Shown here piece by piece: positions 10,043 through 19,667 of a DNA stretch of 64,000 bases. Origin of the DNA: Limnohabitans sp. Jir72 (lineage in GTDB: Bacteria; Pseudomonadota; Gammaproteobacteria; Burkholderiales; Burkholderiaceae_C); the NCBI RefSeq assembly GCF_003063575.1, contig NZ_NESC01000002.1:186001-250000 (forward strand), in the 5' to 3' direction. Below the pieces are notes generated by a model, which saw nothing but the letters and a program-made list of their open reading frames with translations, did not search any database and was not told the origin of the DNA. The translations under genes were made by a program, and so were the position numbers. Within the stretch, counting starts at the first letter, position 1. Each line of letters starts with the position of its first letter.

Positions 10043-11596
10043 TTAAGCAAAGCTTTTCTTGAAAGCTGCCACAGCGGTGTTCAATTCGGCTTCTGCCTCT
10101 TTGTCCAAAGCTTTGGAGCTCTCGATCTTGGCCAGCAATGCGGCGCACGTGTCCTTCAGGTACGCGTGCAAACCGTGCTCGAAGGCCAGGACTTTCTTGA
10201 CGTCGATGTCGTCCATGTAGCCTTTGTTCACAGCAAACAAGCTTGCGCCCATCAAGCTGATCGATAGAGGGCTGTACTGGGCTTGCTTGAGCAATTCGGT
10301 CACGCGAGCACCGCGGTCCAGCTGCTTGCGTGTGGATTCGTCCAGGTCAGAAGCGAACTGCGCAAATGCAGCCAATTCACGGTACTGGGCCAAGTCGGTA
10401 CGGATACCGCCCGATTGGCCTTTGATGACCTTGGTCTGAGCGGAGCTACCGACGCGAGACACCGAGATACCGGCGTTGATCGCAGGACGGATGCCGGCGT
10501 TGAACAGGCTGGTTTCCAAGAAGATCTGACCGTCGGTGATCGAAATCACGTTGGTGGGCACGAATGCAGACACGTCGCCAGCTTGGGTTTCAATGATGGG
10601 CAATGCCGTCAAGGAACCTGTTTTGCCTTTGACGGCGCCTTTGGTGAAGGCTTCGACGTAGTCGGCGTTCACGCGGGCTGCGCGCTCGAGCAGACGGCTG
10701 TGGAGATAGAACACGTCGCCAGGGTAAGCTTCGCGGCCTGGTGGGCGGCGCAAGAGCAGCGACACTTGCCGGTAAGCCACGGCTTGCTTGGACAGATCGT
10801 CATACACGATCAAAGCGTCTTCGCCGCGGTCACGGAAGTATTCGCCCATCGTGCAGCCGGAGTAGGCGGACACGTACTGCATGGCAGCAGATTCGGAGGC
10901 GGAAGCGGCCACGACGATGGTGTATTCCATCGCGCCGGCTTGTTCCAAAGCGCGCACCACGTTTTTGATCGATGAGGCTTTTTGGCCAATCGCGACATAA
11001 ACGCAGGTCATGTTCTGACCTTTTTGGTTGATGATGGCGTCGATCGCGACAGCTGTTTTACCAGTCTGACGATCGCCAATGATCAATTCACGCTGACCAC
11101 GACCCACGGGCACCATGGAGTCGATGGACTTCAGGCCAGTTTGCATGGGCTGGTCAACCGATTTACGTGCGATCACGCCGGGGGCGACTTTTTCGATCAC
11201 GTCGGTCATTTTGGCGTTGATGGGGCCTTTGCCGTCGATCGGCTGACCCAGTGCGTTCACCACGCGGCCAATCAGTTCAGGGCCCACGGGCACTTCCAAA
11301 ATGCGGCCTGTGCACTTGACAGTGTCGCCTTCGGAGATGTGCTCGTACTCACCCAAGATCACGGCACCGACCGAGTCGCGCTCGAGGTTCAGGGCCAGAC
11401 CGTAAGTGGCAGCGCCTTCAGCAGTCGCTGGGAATTCGAGCATTTCGCCCTGCATCACATCCGACAAACCGTGGACGCGAACGATACCGTCGGTCACAGA
11501 CACCACGGTGCCCTGGTTGCGGATATCGGCGCTGGCGGACAGCCCTTCGATGCGGCTCTTGATCAGTTCAGAAATTTCTGCGGGATTGAGTTGCAT
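10043..11596 (-). CDS. atpA: F1Fo ATP synthase alpha subunit
   Basis: Non-catalytic nucleotide-binding subunit of F1 (517 residues). Visible are the P-loop [11 protein letters not shown], the [18 protein letters not shown] block, and the arginine-finger region [13 protein letters not shown]. The start [16 protein letters not shown] is the normal N-terminus that contacts delta. A C-terminal helical domain ends [15 protein letters not shown]. Placed between atpH and atpG as in most proteobacteria. Confidence 0.97.
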   Translation of the reverse strand: MQLNPAEISELIKSRIEGLSASADIRNQGTVVSVTDGIVRVHGLSDVMQGEMLEFPATAEGAATYGLALNLERDSVGAVILGEYEHISEGDTVKCTGRILEVPVGPELIGRVVNALGQPIDGKGPINAKMTDVIEKVAPGVIARKSVDQPMQTGLKSIDSMVPVGRGQRELIIGDRQTGKTAVAIDAIINQKGQNMTCVYVAIGQKASSIKNVVRALEQAGAMEYTIVVAASASESAAMQYVSAYSGCTMGEYFRDRGEDALIVYDDLSKQAVAYRQVSLLLRRPPGREAYPGDVFYLHSRLLERAARVNADYVEAFTKGAVKGKTGSLTALPIIETQAGDVSAFVPTNVISITDGQIFLETSLFNAGIRPAINAGISVSRVGSSAQTKVIKGQSGGIRTDLAQYRELAAFAQFASDLDESTRKQLDRGARVTELLKQAQYSPLSISLMGASLFAVNKGYMDDIDVKKVLAFEHGLHAYLKDTCAALLAKIESSKALDKEAEAELNTAVAAFKKSFA

Positions 11597-11640
11597 GACT
11601 CTTTCCTTCTTTCTTTAAATATGTCCGGTCTCAATCCGCA

Positions 11641-12183
11641 TCAAGCGGTGAGGGCCGATTTCATTTGTTCCAGTCGGGCCTTGACAGAGGTATCGAGTAC
11701 CTCGTCGCCCACCACCACACGAATGCCACCAATCAGGGAGGCATCTTGCTCTACGCGCACATTGAGCTTGCGCGCAAAGCGTTTTTCGAGCGTGGACGAC
11801 AAATCGGCCAAAGCCGAAGCGTCGATGGGGAATGCGCTGTATACAACCGCATCAGCGGTGCCACCTTGCGTATTCAAGAGAACCCGGTACTGCTGTGCAA
11901 CGACAGGCAGTGCACTGAGACGACGGTTTTCGATCACCAGGTGCAGGAAATTCTTGCCAGCCTCGGGCAGTGCCACATTTGCATGTTTTTGCACCACGTC
12001 TGAGATCAGCTCGAATGCCTGCTCGTCGGACACTTTGGGGCTGTCGATGAACTGCTGCAGTTGCGCGTTGTCAGCAACAGCAGCCAGTTCATCCAGCCAA
12101 GTGGCCGTGCCAGCGAGATCGGATGCCTGCGCTTTGAAAAGCGCTTCGGCATAAGGGCGGGCGATGGTAGCAAGTTCTGCCAT
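11641..12183 (-). CDS. atpH: F1Fo ATP synthase delta subunit
   Basis: Peripheral-stalk cap protein (180 residues) that ties the b subunits to the top of the alpha/beta hexamer. N-terminal helical bundle: [16 protein letters not shown]-terminal conserved region: [27 protein letters not shown], with the typical GG and the last helix. Length matches the family. It sits between atpF (22-base gap) and atpA (44-base gap). Confidence 0.96.
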   Translation of the reverse strand: MAELATIARPYAEALFKAQASDLAGTATWLDELAAVADNAQLQQFIDSPKVSDEQAFELISDVVQKHANVALPEAGKNFLHLVIENRRLSALPVVAQQYRVLLNTQGGTADAVVYSAFPIDASALADLSSTLEKRFARKLNVRVEQDASLIGGIRVVVGDEVLDTSVKARLEQMKSALTA

Positions 12184-12205
12184 GGTCTTCTCTGGCTGGA
12201 GCTTT

Positions 12206-12676
12206 TTACAGCTCGGTCTTGAGGCGGCTCAGCAGATCAGCGTGGACACCAGCGTTGACTTCCTTGCGGAGAATCTGCTCGGCGCCTTTGACGGCCAAGG
12301 CTGCGACCTGCTCACGCAGGGCTTCGCGCGCCTTGACAGCTTGCTGCTCAGCTTCAGCTTTTGCAGCGGCGATGATCTTGTTGCCTTCTTCGGTGGCACG
12401 TGCTTTGGCTTCGTCAACGATGCCATTTGCACGGCGCTCAGCGTCAGCCAAGCGCGAAGCCGTCTCGTTGCGCGACTGGGCCAATTCAGATTCCACACGC
12501 GCATTGGCGTTGCTGAGTTCTGCTTTGGCTTTGTCTGCGGCAGCAAGGCCGTCAGCGATTTTCTGTGCCCGTTCGTCGAGCGCTTTTGTGATCGGGGGCC
12601 ACACGAATTTCATCGTGAACCACACCAGAATCGCAAAAACGACCATCTGAATGAACAGAGTAGCGTTAATGTTCAC
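12206..12676 (-). CDS. atpF: F1Fo ATP synthase b subunit
   Basis: Peripheral-stalk subunit (156 residues). One N-terminal membrane helix ([23 protein letters not shown]) is followed by a long charged alpha-helix with the 11-residue character of the b dimer ([20 protein letters not shown]). There is one b gene, not a b/b' pair. Length equals the usual 156 residues of proteobacterial b. Confidence 0.96.
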   Translation of the reverse strand: MNINATLFIQMVVFAILVWFTMKFVWPPITKALDERAQKIADGLAAADKAKAELSNANARVESELAQSRNETASRLADAERRANGIVDEAKARATEEGNKIIAAAKAEAEQQAVKAREALREQVAALAVKGAEQILRKEVNAGVHADLLSRLKTEL

Positions 12677-12713
12677 GGTTCAGTCCTTCTTCTTGCGTGA
12701 AGAGGTACGTGGA

Positions 12714-12971
<258 letters not shown>

Positions 12972-13019
12972 CTAAAAGTTAGTGGAAAAAAGAAACAAGA
13001 AACGAGGGAAAAAGTATCA

Positions 13020-13898
13020 TCAATGTGCGTCGTGCGCTTGACCTGTGTAGATCAGCGTCAACATCATAAAGATGAATGCTTGCAAGGTGATGACCAGGAT
13101 GTGGAACAGTGTCCACACGGTACCGGCGACGATATGGCCAATGGCCAGACCCACGCCAGTTGCCGACAATGCCCAGCCGCCACCCATGAGGGCAATCAAC
13201 ATGAACACCAACTCACCCGCAAACATGTTGCCAAACAGTCGCATGCCATGCGAAACCGTCTTGGCCAAATATTCAATCATCTGCATCAAGAAGTTAATCG
13301 GATACAAAGCCCAGTGGTCACCAAAGGGCGCAGCAATCAGCTCGTGAGCCCAGCCGCCCAAGCCCTTGATCTTGATGTTGTAGACCAAGCAGATGAACAG
13401 CACCGAGCAAGACAGACCCAATGTCGAAGACAAGTCAGCCGTAGGCACCACACGCAAATAATCTTTGAAGCCCAAAGTCGGACCAGCACTGTGCCAAGCA
13501 CCAGGAATCAGATCCACAGGCAACATGTCCATGGCGTTCATCAGGAAAATCCAGACGAACACAGTCAGCGCCAAGGGAGAGATCAGCTTGCGGCTTTTGG
13601 CGTTGTGGATAACGCCCTTGGCCTGATTTTCAACCATTTCTGACAAGATTTCGACAGCCGCCTGGAAACGACCAGGAACACCGGAAGTGGCTTTGCGCGC
13701 TGCGGCCCACATCACCAAGCAACCCACCACACCCAACACCAAGGCGAACACCACGGAGTCGAGGTTGAACAAACTGAAATCAACAATGCTAGTTTGCTTC
13801 ACGCCTTCAAACGAGAAGTTCATTTGCAGGTGTTGCAAGTGATGCTGGATGTACTCTCCAGCCGTCGGGGCATGTGCGCCAGCGTGTTCAGCAGACAT
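13020..13898 (-). CDS. atpB: F1Fo ATP synthase a subunit
   Basis: Stator channel subunit in the inner membrane (292 residues), with about five or six helices. The essential Arg lies in the conserved helix HGMRLFGNMFAGELVFMLI. Other family blocks are MNAMDMLPVDLIP and the C-terminal LQAFIFMMLTLIYTGQAHD. The N-terminal extension (MSAEHAGAHAPTAGEYIQHH) is normal for betaproteobacteria. It lies between atpI and atpE. Confidence 0.96.
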   Translation of the reverse strand: MSAEHAGAHAPTAGEYIQHHLQHLQMNFSFEGVKQTSIVDFSLFNLDSVVFALVLGVVGCLVMWAAARKATSGVPGRFQAAVEILSEMVENQAKGVIHNAKSRKLISPLALTVFVWIFLMNAMDMLPVDLIPGAWHSAGPTLGFKDYLRVVPTADLSSTLGLSCSVLFICLVYNIKIKGLGGWAHELIAAPFGDHWALYPINFLMQMIEYLAKTVSHGMRLFGNMFAGELVFMLIALMGGGWALSATGVGLAIGHIVAGTVWTLFHILVITLQAFIFMMLTLIYTGQAHDAH

Positions 13899-13920
13899 AA
13901 ATCACCAATCAGTTCATAAA

Positions 13921-14463
13921 TCAATTCGGCTTCGATTTCCGCTGCATCCAGCCCAGCGCCATGGCCAGCCAATACACCTTCATCGTCACCACGAAGCCCG
14001 CCACCAGGGCAAGCCAACTCAAATCGGAAATCGCTTTGGGCGCCACCAGAAGCAACGCCACGGTCAAGACAATCTTGACCAATTCCCAGACGAACAACCC
14101 TGCCAAAGCAGAGCCCGGTTGCTGCTTGCGCATTTGCCGGGACAAAGCCCTGACAAACACCACGGCGGGAATCACCACCGCAACCGCACCCCAAGCCACC
14201 GATGCCGCCAGTCGAAACTGACCGCTGAACCCACCGGTCAACACGGCAAGCAAACCACCCACCAGCACTTGGAGCGACAAGACACGCAAAGGCGATGCCA
14301 TCGGGTGCTGTTGCCGCCAAGCCTGCGCCTGTTCGGCGGTCAGGGGCTTGAAATCGGACTCAAGGTCTTCATTTACAGAATCTTCGCCATCCCAGTCAGC
14401 AGACATGCCTTCTGGGTGCACCTTTTTTGTGCCCGGTTGAGCGTCTGAGGAGATTTTCACCAT
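13921..14463 (-). CDS. atpI: ATP synthase assembly protein I
   Basis: Small membrane protein (180 residues) encoded first in the operon; in other bacteria it helps assembly of the c-ring and may aid Mg2+ handling. A hydrophilic N-terminal region of about 55 residues precedes four predicted helices (LQVLVGGLLAVLTGGF; AVVIPAVVFVRAL; LVKIVLTVALLLV; LVAGFVVTMKVYWLAMALG). Sequence conservation in this family is weak, so the name rests mainly on position, size and topology. Confidence 0.85.
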   Translation of the reverse strand: MVKISSDAQPGTKKVHPEGMSADWDGEDSVNEDLESDFKPLTAEQAQAWRQQHPMASPLRVLSLQVLVGGLLAVLTGGFSGQFRLAASVAWGAVAVVIPAVVFVRALSRQMRKQQPGSALAGLFVWELVKIVLTVALLLVAPKAISDLSWLALVAGFVVTMKVYWLAMALGWMQRKSKPN

Positions 14464-14512
14464 CTCAAATTACACCGAGGTTACGTACACGGCAAGTCCT
14501 GCAAAGCCTTCG

Positions 14513-14540
14513 ATTATACGTAGAAACCCCCGCCTGACCA
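14513..14540 (-). promoter_or_regulatory. Predicted promoter of the atp operon
   Basis: Minus-strand TGGTCA, 16 bases, TATAAT. The -10 hexamer is a perfect match to the sigma-70 consensus and the -35 matches four of six. The start of transcription would lie near 14506, about 43 bases upstream of the atpI ATG. Confidence 0.6.
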
Positions 14541-14657
14541 GCCATTACCCGTGAGTTTGGTCGGACTTTCGCAGAAATTGGGGTCAGACAAGAGCGACAA
14601 TCACCGTTCTGACGGCGCAGATGGCCGTTTCTTTTTCGCCTAATACCAGGAGTTTTC

Positions 14658-15104
14658 ATGTACGAGTGGTTCAAATTTTTCCATTTGGCCGCTGGCGTCA
14701 TCTGGCTGGGGGGCATGGCCATGGTGATTCTGGCTCTTCGCCCGGTGGTGCTCACCCGCTGGACACCCGCCGAACGCCTGCCCTTCATGACGGCTGTGCT
14801 TTCCCGCTTTTTTGCCTTGGTCTGGCTCAGCATCGCCATATTGATGGCCACGGGTCTGTGGATGCTCTCGGGGGCCGACATGAAACTCGCCCCCAAAGGC
14901 TGGCATGCCATGTCGGGCATTGGTCTTTTGATGTGTGCCATCTTTGCGCACATTTGGTTTGCACCATTTCGCCGCTTGCAAGCGGCCGTTCAAGCCGCCG
15001 ACTGGCCCGCTGCTGGCAAGGCCCTTGGGCAAATCCACCCGCTGGTGCTGACCAATTTCACACTGGGTTGGTTGGCCGTAGCGGCCGTCATCATCTGGCG
15101 CTGA
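14658..15104 (+). CDS. CopD-like four-helix membrane protein
   Basis: A 148-residue integral membrane protein with four predicted helices, starting MYEWFKFFHLAAGVIWLGGM. The FFHLxxGVIWLGGM beginning is shared with the CopD/DUF2269/HemJ-like superfamily, in which helix-1 His and a helix-3 His (here in AIFAHIWFAPF) often bind haem or metal. Exact family is uncertain. It is divergent from atpI and runs in the same direction as ybeD and lipB. An AGGAG site sits before the ATG. Confidence 0.7.
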   Translation: MYEWFKFFHLAAGVIWLGGMAMVILALRPVVLTRWTPAERLPFMTAVLSRFFALVWLSIAILMATGLWMLSGADMKLAPKGWHAMSGIGLLMCAIFAHIWFAPFRRLQAAVQAADWPAAGKALGQIHPLVLTNFTLGWLAVAAVIIWR

Positions 15105-15131
15105 ACACAACGCAACGATCACAGGACTTCC

Positions 15132-15431
15132 ATGAGTGCATCCATCACCCCGCCTGAAGGCATCGACCCACGCAAGGACAGCCTGATCGAATACCCATCG
15201 ATCTTCCCGATCAAGGTCATGGGCGCCATGGTCGACGGTTTTGCCGAAGCCATGGTGCAAGTGGCATTGCAGTTTGACCCCAGCTTTGATGCTTCCAAGA
15301 TGGAACTGCGCCCCAGCAAAGGCGGCAACTACCTGGGCGTGACGCTCAACATCACCGCCACCAGCCGGGAGCAGCTCGACGATTTGTACCGCGCCCTCAC
15401 CGGCCACCCCATGGTCAAAATCGTGCTCTGA
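15132..15431 (+). CDS. ybeD: DUF493/YbeD-family protein
   Basis: A 99-residue cytoplasmic protein of the YbeD family, which has an ACT-like alpha/beta fold and is often next to lipB. Conserved parts are [36 protein letters not shown], and the C-terminal [12 protein letters not shown]. The biochemical role is not established. The stop lies two bases before the lipB ATG, so it is in an operon with lipB and lipA. Confidence 0.9.
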   Translation: MSASITPPEGIDPRKDSLIEYPSIFPIKVMGAMVDGFAEAMVQVALQFDPSFDASKMELRPSKGGNYLGVTLNITATSREQLDDLYRALTGHPMVKIVL

Positions 15432-15433
15432 CC

Positions 15434-16096
15434 ATGATCGTTCGCAAGCTGGGGACCGTTGACTATCTGCCCACTTATGACGCCATGCAAGCCTTCACGG
15501 TATCGCGTCAAGACGACACCCCCAACGAACTGTGGCTGTGTGAACACCCTCCAGTGTTCACTCAAGGACTGGCCGGACAAGCCGACCATGTGCTCATGCC
15601 AGGCAGCATCCCGGTGATCCAGACCAACCGGGGCGGGCAAGTCACCTTCCACGGTCCAGGCCAGGTCATGGCGTATCCGCTGGTCAACCTGCAGCGGGCC
15701 GGATACTACGTCAAGGAATACGTCTACAAGCTGGAAGAATCGGTCATCCGCACCCTGGCCCACTTTGGCGTCACAGGCCACCGCGTGGCGGGCGCGCCGG
15801 GCATTTATGTGCGACTGGATGACCCCTTCGGCCACGCCGCGCTGACAGGCCCCGCCAACCCGACTGACCCGTTCAGGGGTCTGGGCAAGATCAGTGCCTT
15901 GGGCATCAAAGTCAGTCGACATTGCACCTACCACGGCGCAGCCCTCAACGTGGCCATGGACCTCGAACCCTTTGACCGCATCAACCCCTGCGGCTATGCC
16001 GGGCTGAAAACCGTTGACCTTTCTACAATCGGCGTAGAAACCACCTGGGACGAAGCGGCCCAGGTGCTGGCCCAACAACTGGCCGCCCGTTTATGA
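15434..16096 (+). CDS. lipB: Octanoyl-[ACP]:protein N-octanoyltransferase
   Basis: Transfers octanoate from acyl carrier protein to the lipoyl domains of 2-oxoacid dehydrogenases and glycine cleavage H protein, the first step of lipoate assembly. In 220 residues the signature [12 protein letters not shown] (66-77), Lys152 in GKISALG and the acyl-accepting Cys164 in SRHCTYHG are all present. An insertion around 127-150 ([20 protein letters not shown]) makes it a little longer than E. coli LipB. Two bases separate it from ybeD, and lipA follows after 46 bases. Confidence 0.96.
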   Translation: MIVRKLGTVDYLPTYDAMQAFTVSRQDDTPNELWLCEHPPVFTQGLAGQADHVLMPGSIPVIQTNRGGQVTFHGPGQVMAYPLVNLQRAGYYVKEYVYKLEESVIRTLAHFGVTGHRVAGAPGIYVRLDDPFGHAALTGPANPTDPFRGLGKISALGIKVSRHCTYHGAALNVAMDLEPFDRINPCGYAGLKTVDLSTIGVETTWDEAAQVLAQQLAARL

Positions 16097-16142
16097 CCAT
16101 CGGCCTTGCGCAGCACGCGAAAGCCATGACCGAAAGACCTCG

Positions 16143-17138
16143 ATGAGCAACAACACAACCGATCGCAACGTGGTGCGCGAAGCGCAAAGCGTTGAAAACT
16201 ACGACCCCAGCGCCAAGCAAAAAGCCGCGGCCAAACTCTCGCGCATCCCGGTCAAGGTCGAGCAGGCCGAGGTGCTCAAAAAACCCGAGTGGATCCGCGT
16301 GAAAGCAGGCTCACCCACCACGCGCTTTTACGAGATCAAGGACGTGCTGCGCGCCAACAAACTGGTGACCGTGTGCGAAGAAGCCAGCTGCCCCAACATC
16401 GGCGAGTGCTTTGGCAAAGGCACGGCCACCTTCATGATCATGGGAGACAAATGCACACGGCGCTGCCCGTTTTGCGATGTGGGCCATGGCCGTCCCGACC
16501 CACTGGATGTGGACGAGCCCGACAACCTGGCCAAGACCATTGCACAGCTCAAACTGCAGTATGTGGTCATCACCAGTGTGGACCGTGACGACCTGCGCGA
16601 CGGTGGTGCCGGTCACTTTGTGGAATGCATCCGCAAAACCCGCGAGCTGTCGCCCACCACCCAGATCGAAGTGCTCGTGCCCGACTTTCGGGGGCGCGAT
16701 GACCGCGCTTTGGACATTCTGAAAGCTGCACCACCCGACGTGATGAACCACAACATGGAAACCGTGCCGCGCCTGTACAAGGAAGCACGCCCAGGTTCGG
16801 ATTACCAGTTTTCACTGAACCTGCTCAAAAAGTTCAAGGCCCTGTTCCCGAATGTGCCCACCAAAAGCGGCCTGATGGTCGGCCTGGGTGAGACCGACGA
16901 AGAAATTCTGGACGTCATGCGCGACATGCGGGCACACAACATCGAGATGCTGACCATTGGCCAATACTTGGCCCCCAGCAACAGCCACCTGCCGGTGCGC
17001 CGCTACGTGCACCCCGACACCTTCAAAATGTTTGAGGCCAAGGCCTATGAAATGGGCTTTTCACATGCGGCGGTGGGTGCGATGGTGCGTTCAAGCTACC
17101 ACGCCGATCAGCAAGCACACTCGGCGCTGAACCGTTGA
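16143..17138 (+). CDS. lipA: Lipoyl synthase
   Basis: Radical-SAM enzyme (331 residues) that inserts two sulfurs into protein-bound octanoate. The auxiliary cluster ligands are C78, C83 and C89 ([12 protein letters not shown]). The SAM cluster motif CTRRCPFC holds C104, C108 and C111, followed by [11 protein letters not shown]. The third auxiliary-cluster ligand set ends near VRSSYHADQ, with the conserved Ser. Length is typical, with a 45-residue N-terminal extension common in betaproteobacteria. It ends the ybeD-lipB-lipA operon. A GGCGGC/GCCGCC hairpin at 17146-17162 lies between it and the convergent ptsI but has no T-run. Confidence 0.97.
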   Translation: MSNNTTDRNVVREAQSVENYDPSAKQKAAAKLSRIPVKVEQAEVLKKPEWIRVKAGSPTTRFYEIKDVLRANKLVTVCEEASCPNIGECFGKGTATFMIMGDKCTRRCPFCDVGHGRPDPLDVDEPDNLAKTIAQLKLQYVVITSVDRDDLRDGGAGHFVECIRKTRELSPTTQIEVLVPDFRGRDDRALDILKAAPPDVMNHNMETVPRLYKEARPGSDYQFSLNLLKKFKALFPNVPTKSGLMVGLGETDEEILDVMRDMRAHNIEMLTIGQYLAPSNSHLPVRRYVHPDTFKMFEAKAYEMGFSHAAVGAMVRSSYHADQQAHSALNR

Positions 17139-17174
17139 GCCTCCAGGCGGCGTGTTGCCGCCAGTTCATGTGGT

Positions 17175-18932
17175 TCAACGCGTGGTGGGCATCAGGGTGG
17201 CCGGCTCATCCGAGGCCAGCACCTTCTCGGCCCACAGCGCCAGCTTGGCGGTATCCGATCGCAAAACTTGCTGTTTGACCGACAGCACCTGCGAGGGGTG
17301 CATAGAAAAGCTGCGCAAGCCCAAGCCCAGCAACAAGCGGGTCATACCCACATCACCCGCCATCTCGCCGCACACCGACACGCCTTTGCCTTGCTTGACG
17401 CATTCGGCAATGGTGTCGGCTACCAAACGCAGCACCGCTGGGTGCAGCGGGTCGTACAAGTGCGCCACCGATTCGTCGGCGCGGTCAATGGCCAGCGTGT
17501 ACTGGATCAGGTCGTTGGTCCCAATCGACAAGAAGTCAAAATATTTGAGAAACATGCGCACCGACAAGGCGGCTGCAGGAATTTCGATCATCGCGCCCAA
17601 TCGCACCGGACCATAGGCCACGCCACGCCGATCCAGCTCTTGGCGTGCCTGCTCGATCAAGGCCAGGGTTTGTCGGATTTCGCTGCCATGCGCCAGCATG
17701 GGCACCAGCAGATTGACCTTGCCGTGGGCTGCAGCACGCAAGATGGCACGCAGTTGCGTGAGGAACATGGCGGGATCGGCCAAGCTCCAGCGAATGGCGC
17801 GCAGGCCCAATGCGGGGTTCAGGTGGGCCGCGTCGTGACGGGCTTCGTCCAGCGGTTTGTCGGCCCCCACATCCACCGTGCGGATGGTCACCGGCAAGCC
17901 ATTCATGCCATCTACAGCGCGGCGGTAGGCGTCGTATTGCTCATCTTCGCCGGGCAAGTTGCCCTGGCGACCCATGAAGAGGAATTCACTTCGGAACAAG
18001 CCCACACCCACCGCCCCTGCGGTGATGGCGGCGACCGTGTCTTCGGGCATTTCGATGTTGGCGATCAACTCGATTTTCTGTCCGTCCAGCGTGACAGCTG
18101 GGGTGTGGCGCAAACGGGCCAGTCGCTCGCGCTCCAAGTCTCCCTGGCGCTGCTTGAAACCGTAATCGGCCAGGATGATGGGCGACGGGTCCACGATGAC
18201 CACACCCGCGTCACCATCGATGATGACCCAGTCGTCTTGCTTGACCAGTTGGCTGGCGCTGCGCGCGCCCACCACCGCCGGGATGTCCAGACTGCGGGCC
18301 ACGATGGCCGTGTGTGAAGTTCTGCCGCCCACATCGGTCACGAAACCGGCAAACACGCTTTGCTTGAACTGCAACATGTCGGCAGGCGACAAGTCGTGCG
18401 CCACCAGCACCAGCGGCACATCCATGGTGTCGCCCAACTGCAATTCTTGCTGAGGCCGTGCGGGGCGCTTGGCCTGCGTGACCAATGAGCTCGTGCCTTT
18501 GAGGCAGTGCAAAACGCGCTCCGCCACCTGCTCCATGTCGGCCTTGCGTTCGCGCAGGTACGGGTCTTCCATCTCGTCGAATTGGCGCGCAATGATTTCC
18601 AGCTGGCTGGTCAGCGCCCATTCGGCGTTGTACAGGCGCTCTTCGATCCAATGGCGCACACCCGAGGTGAGCTCCACGTCTTGCAAGAGCATCAGGTGCA
18701 CGTCCAGCAGTGCGACCAGCTCATGCGGCGCGTCTTTGGGCATGTCTTTTTGCAGACGCTGCAGTTCGTCCACCACGGCATCGCGGGCCAGGCGCAGGCG
18801 CTCGATCTCGCTGGCCACCTGGTCGGGCTGGATGAAATAGTGCGCCACATCGACCCGGCTGGACGCGACCAGCACGGCACGCCCGATGGCTATGCCTCGC
18901 GCCACCGCCAAGCCATGGATGCTGAACGTCAT
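17175..18932 (-). CDS. ptsI: PTS enzyme I (PEP-protein phosphotransferase)
   Basis: Takes phosphate from PEP and passes it to HPr (585 residues). The phosphorylated His207 lies in GGRTSHTAIVARSL. The PEP-binding barrel shows VGVGLFRSEFLFMGR and LSIGTNDLIQYTLAIDRAD, and the catalytic Cys is in VSVCGEMAGD. No sugar permease domain is encoded nearby. With ptsH and an EIIA of the mannose class on the same strand it forms the regulatory PTS known from other betaproteobacteria. Transcription order is MFS gene, EIIA, ptsH, ptsI. Confidence 0.95.
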   Translation of the reverse strand: MTFSIHGLAVARGIAIGRAVLVASSRVDVAHYFIQPDQVASEIERLRLARDAVVDELQRLQKDMPKDAPHELVALLDVHLMLLQDVELTSGVRHWIEERLYNAEWALTSQLEIIARQFDEMEDPYLRERKADMEQVAERVLHCLKGTSSLVTQAKRPARPQQELQLGDTMDVPLVLVAHDLSPADMLQFKQSVFAGFVTDVGGRTSHTAIVARSLDIPAVVGARSASQLVKQDDWVIIDGDAGVVIVDPSPIILADYGFKQRQGDLERERLARLRHTPAVTLDGQKIELIANIEMPEDTVAAITAGAVGVGLFRSEFLFMGRQGNLPGEDEQYDAYRRAVDGMNGLPVTIRTVDVGADKPLDEARHDAAHLNPALGLRAIRWSLADPAMFLTQLRAILRAAAHGKVNLLVPMLAHGSEIRQTLALIEQARQELDRRGVAYGPVRLGAMIEIPAAALSVRMFLKYFDFLSIGTNDLIQYTLAIDRADESVAHLYDPLHPAVLRLVADTIAECVKQGKGVSVCGEMAGDVGMTRLLLGLGLRSFSMHPSQVLSVKQQVLRSDTAKLALWAEKVLASDEPATLMPTTR

Positions 18933-18975
18933 GCGATCACCTCACATGCCGTCTGGACTGGCAGGTCACGCACGC

Positions 18976-19245
18976 TCACTCGCCTTCACCAAATTTATCG
19001 GCCATCAGCGCCAGCAAGGCATCCAGGGCTTCCTGGTCACGTTCGCCATTTGTCTCAAGCGTCACTTCACTGCCCAGGCCTGCGGCCAGCATCATCACGC
19101 CCATGATGCTTTTGGCATTGATGCGGCGCTCCCCCTTACTGAGCCAGACTTCGCAAGGAAAACTGCCAGCCAGCTTGGTCAGCTTGGCCGAAGCACGGGC
19201 ATGCAAACCCAGTTTATTGCTGATGGTCGTGGTGGCTTGGGGCAT
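18976..19245 (-). CDS. ptsH: Phosphocarrier protein HPr
   Basis: An 89-residue phosphocarrier. His15 in KLGLHARASAKL is the site phosphorylated by enzyme I. Ser46 in INAKSIMGVMML is the regulatory serine site used by HPr kinase where that enzyme exists. The C-terminus is somewhat extended (LMADKFGEGE). Its start overlaps the end of the EIIA gene by 32 bases in another frame, and a 43-base gap precedes ptsI. Confidence 0.95.
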   Translation of the reverse strand: MPQATTTISNKLGLHARASAKLTKLAGSFPCEVWLSKGERRINAKSIMGVMMLAAGLGSEVTLETNGERDQEALDALLALMADKFGEGE

Positions 19246-19657
19246 GTCTCTTTCCTGTTTGATTTTGAGGGGCGGTGCTGCCCACGGTCATGACGCCTTG
19301 TGTGCCACCTGCATGCGCACGGGTCACCAATTGGTCCAGACTTTCGTGTCGGTAGCAAACGCTGCGCAGCAACATGGGCAAATTGGCACCGGCCACGAGT
19401 CGGGTTTGCGCGCGGTCGTTCAGTTGCTGGGCCACATTGCAGGGCGTGGCACCAAACACGTCGCTGAGCAACAGCACCTCATCGGTGCCCAATTGGGCCA
19501 TGGCACGGCGGGCATCGGCCAGTGTGGTTTCGGGCGTGTCGTGCGGCAGCACATCGACCGCCAGCACGCCCGATGCGCAGTCGGGAAAAACGTGCAGCGC
19601 ACATTCGCGCAAGGCGCTGGCCAATGGGGCGTGGGCAATGATGAGGAGGCCGATCAT
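19214..19657 (-). CDS. PTS EIIA component, mannose/fructose class
   Basis: A single-domain EIIA (147 residues) of the mannose family. His9 in GLLIIAHAPLASAL is the phosphorylated residue; ADARRAMAQLGTDEVLLLSDVFGATPCNVA is the second family block. There is no IIB, IIC or IID gene beside it, so it probably reports phosphorylation state and does not take up sugar. The start is the ATG at 19657; the frame is open upstream into the MFS gene but is not conserved-looking. The C-terminal 25 residues (APQNQTGKRHAPSHHDHQQ) overlap ptsH and are likely poorly constrained. Confidence 0.88.
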   Translation of the reverse strand: MIGLLIIAHAPLASALRECALHVFPDCASGVLAVDVLPHDTPETTLADARRAMAQLGTDEVLLLSDVFGATPCNVAQQLNDRAQTRLVAGANLPMLLRSVCYRHESLDQLVTRAHAGGTQGVMTVGSTAPQNQTGKRHAPSHHDHQQ

Positions 19658-19667
19658 GAAGCGTCGA

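Noticed and set aside
17268-18317. A 349-codon frame opposite ptsI
   Set aside because: Antisense shadow with a His/Gln/Arg-rich composition and no motif.
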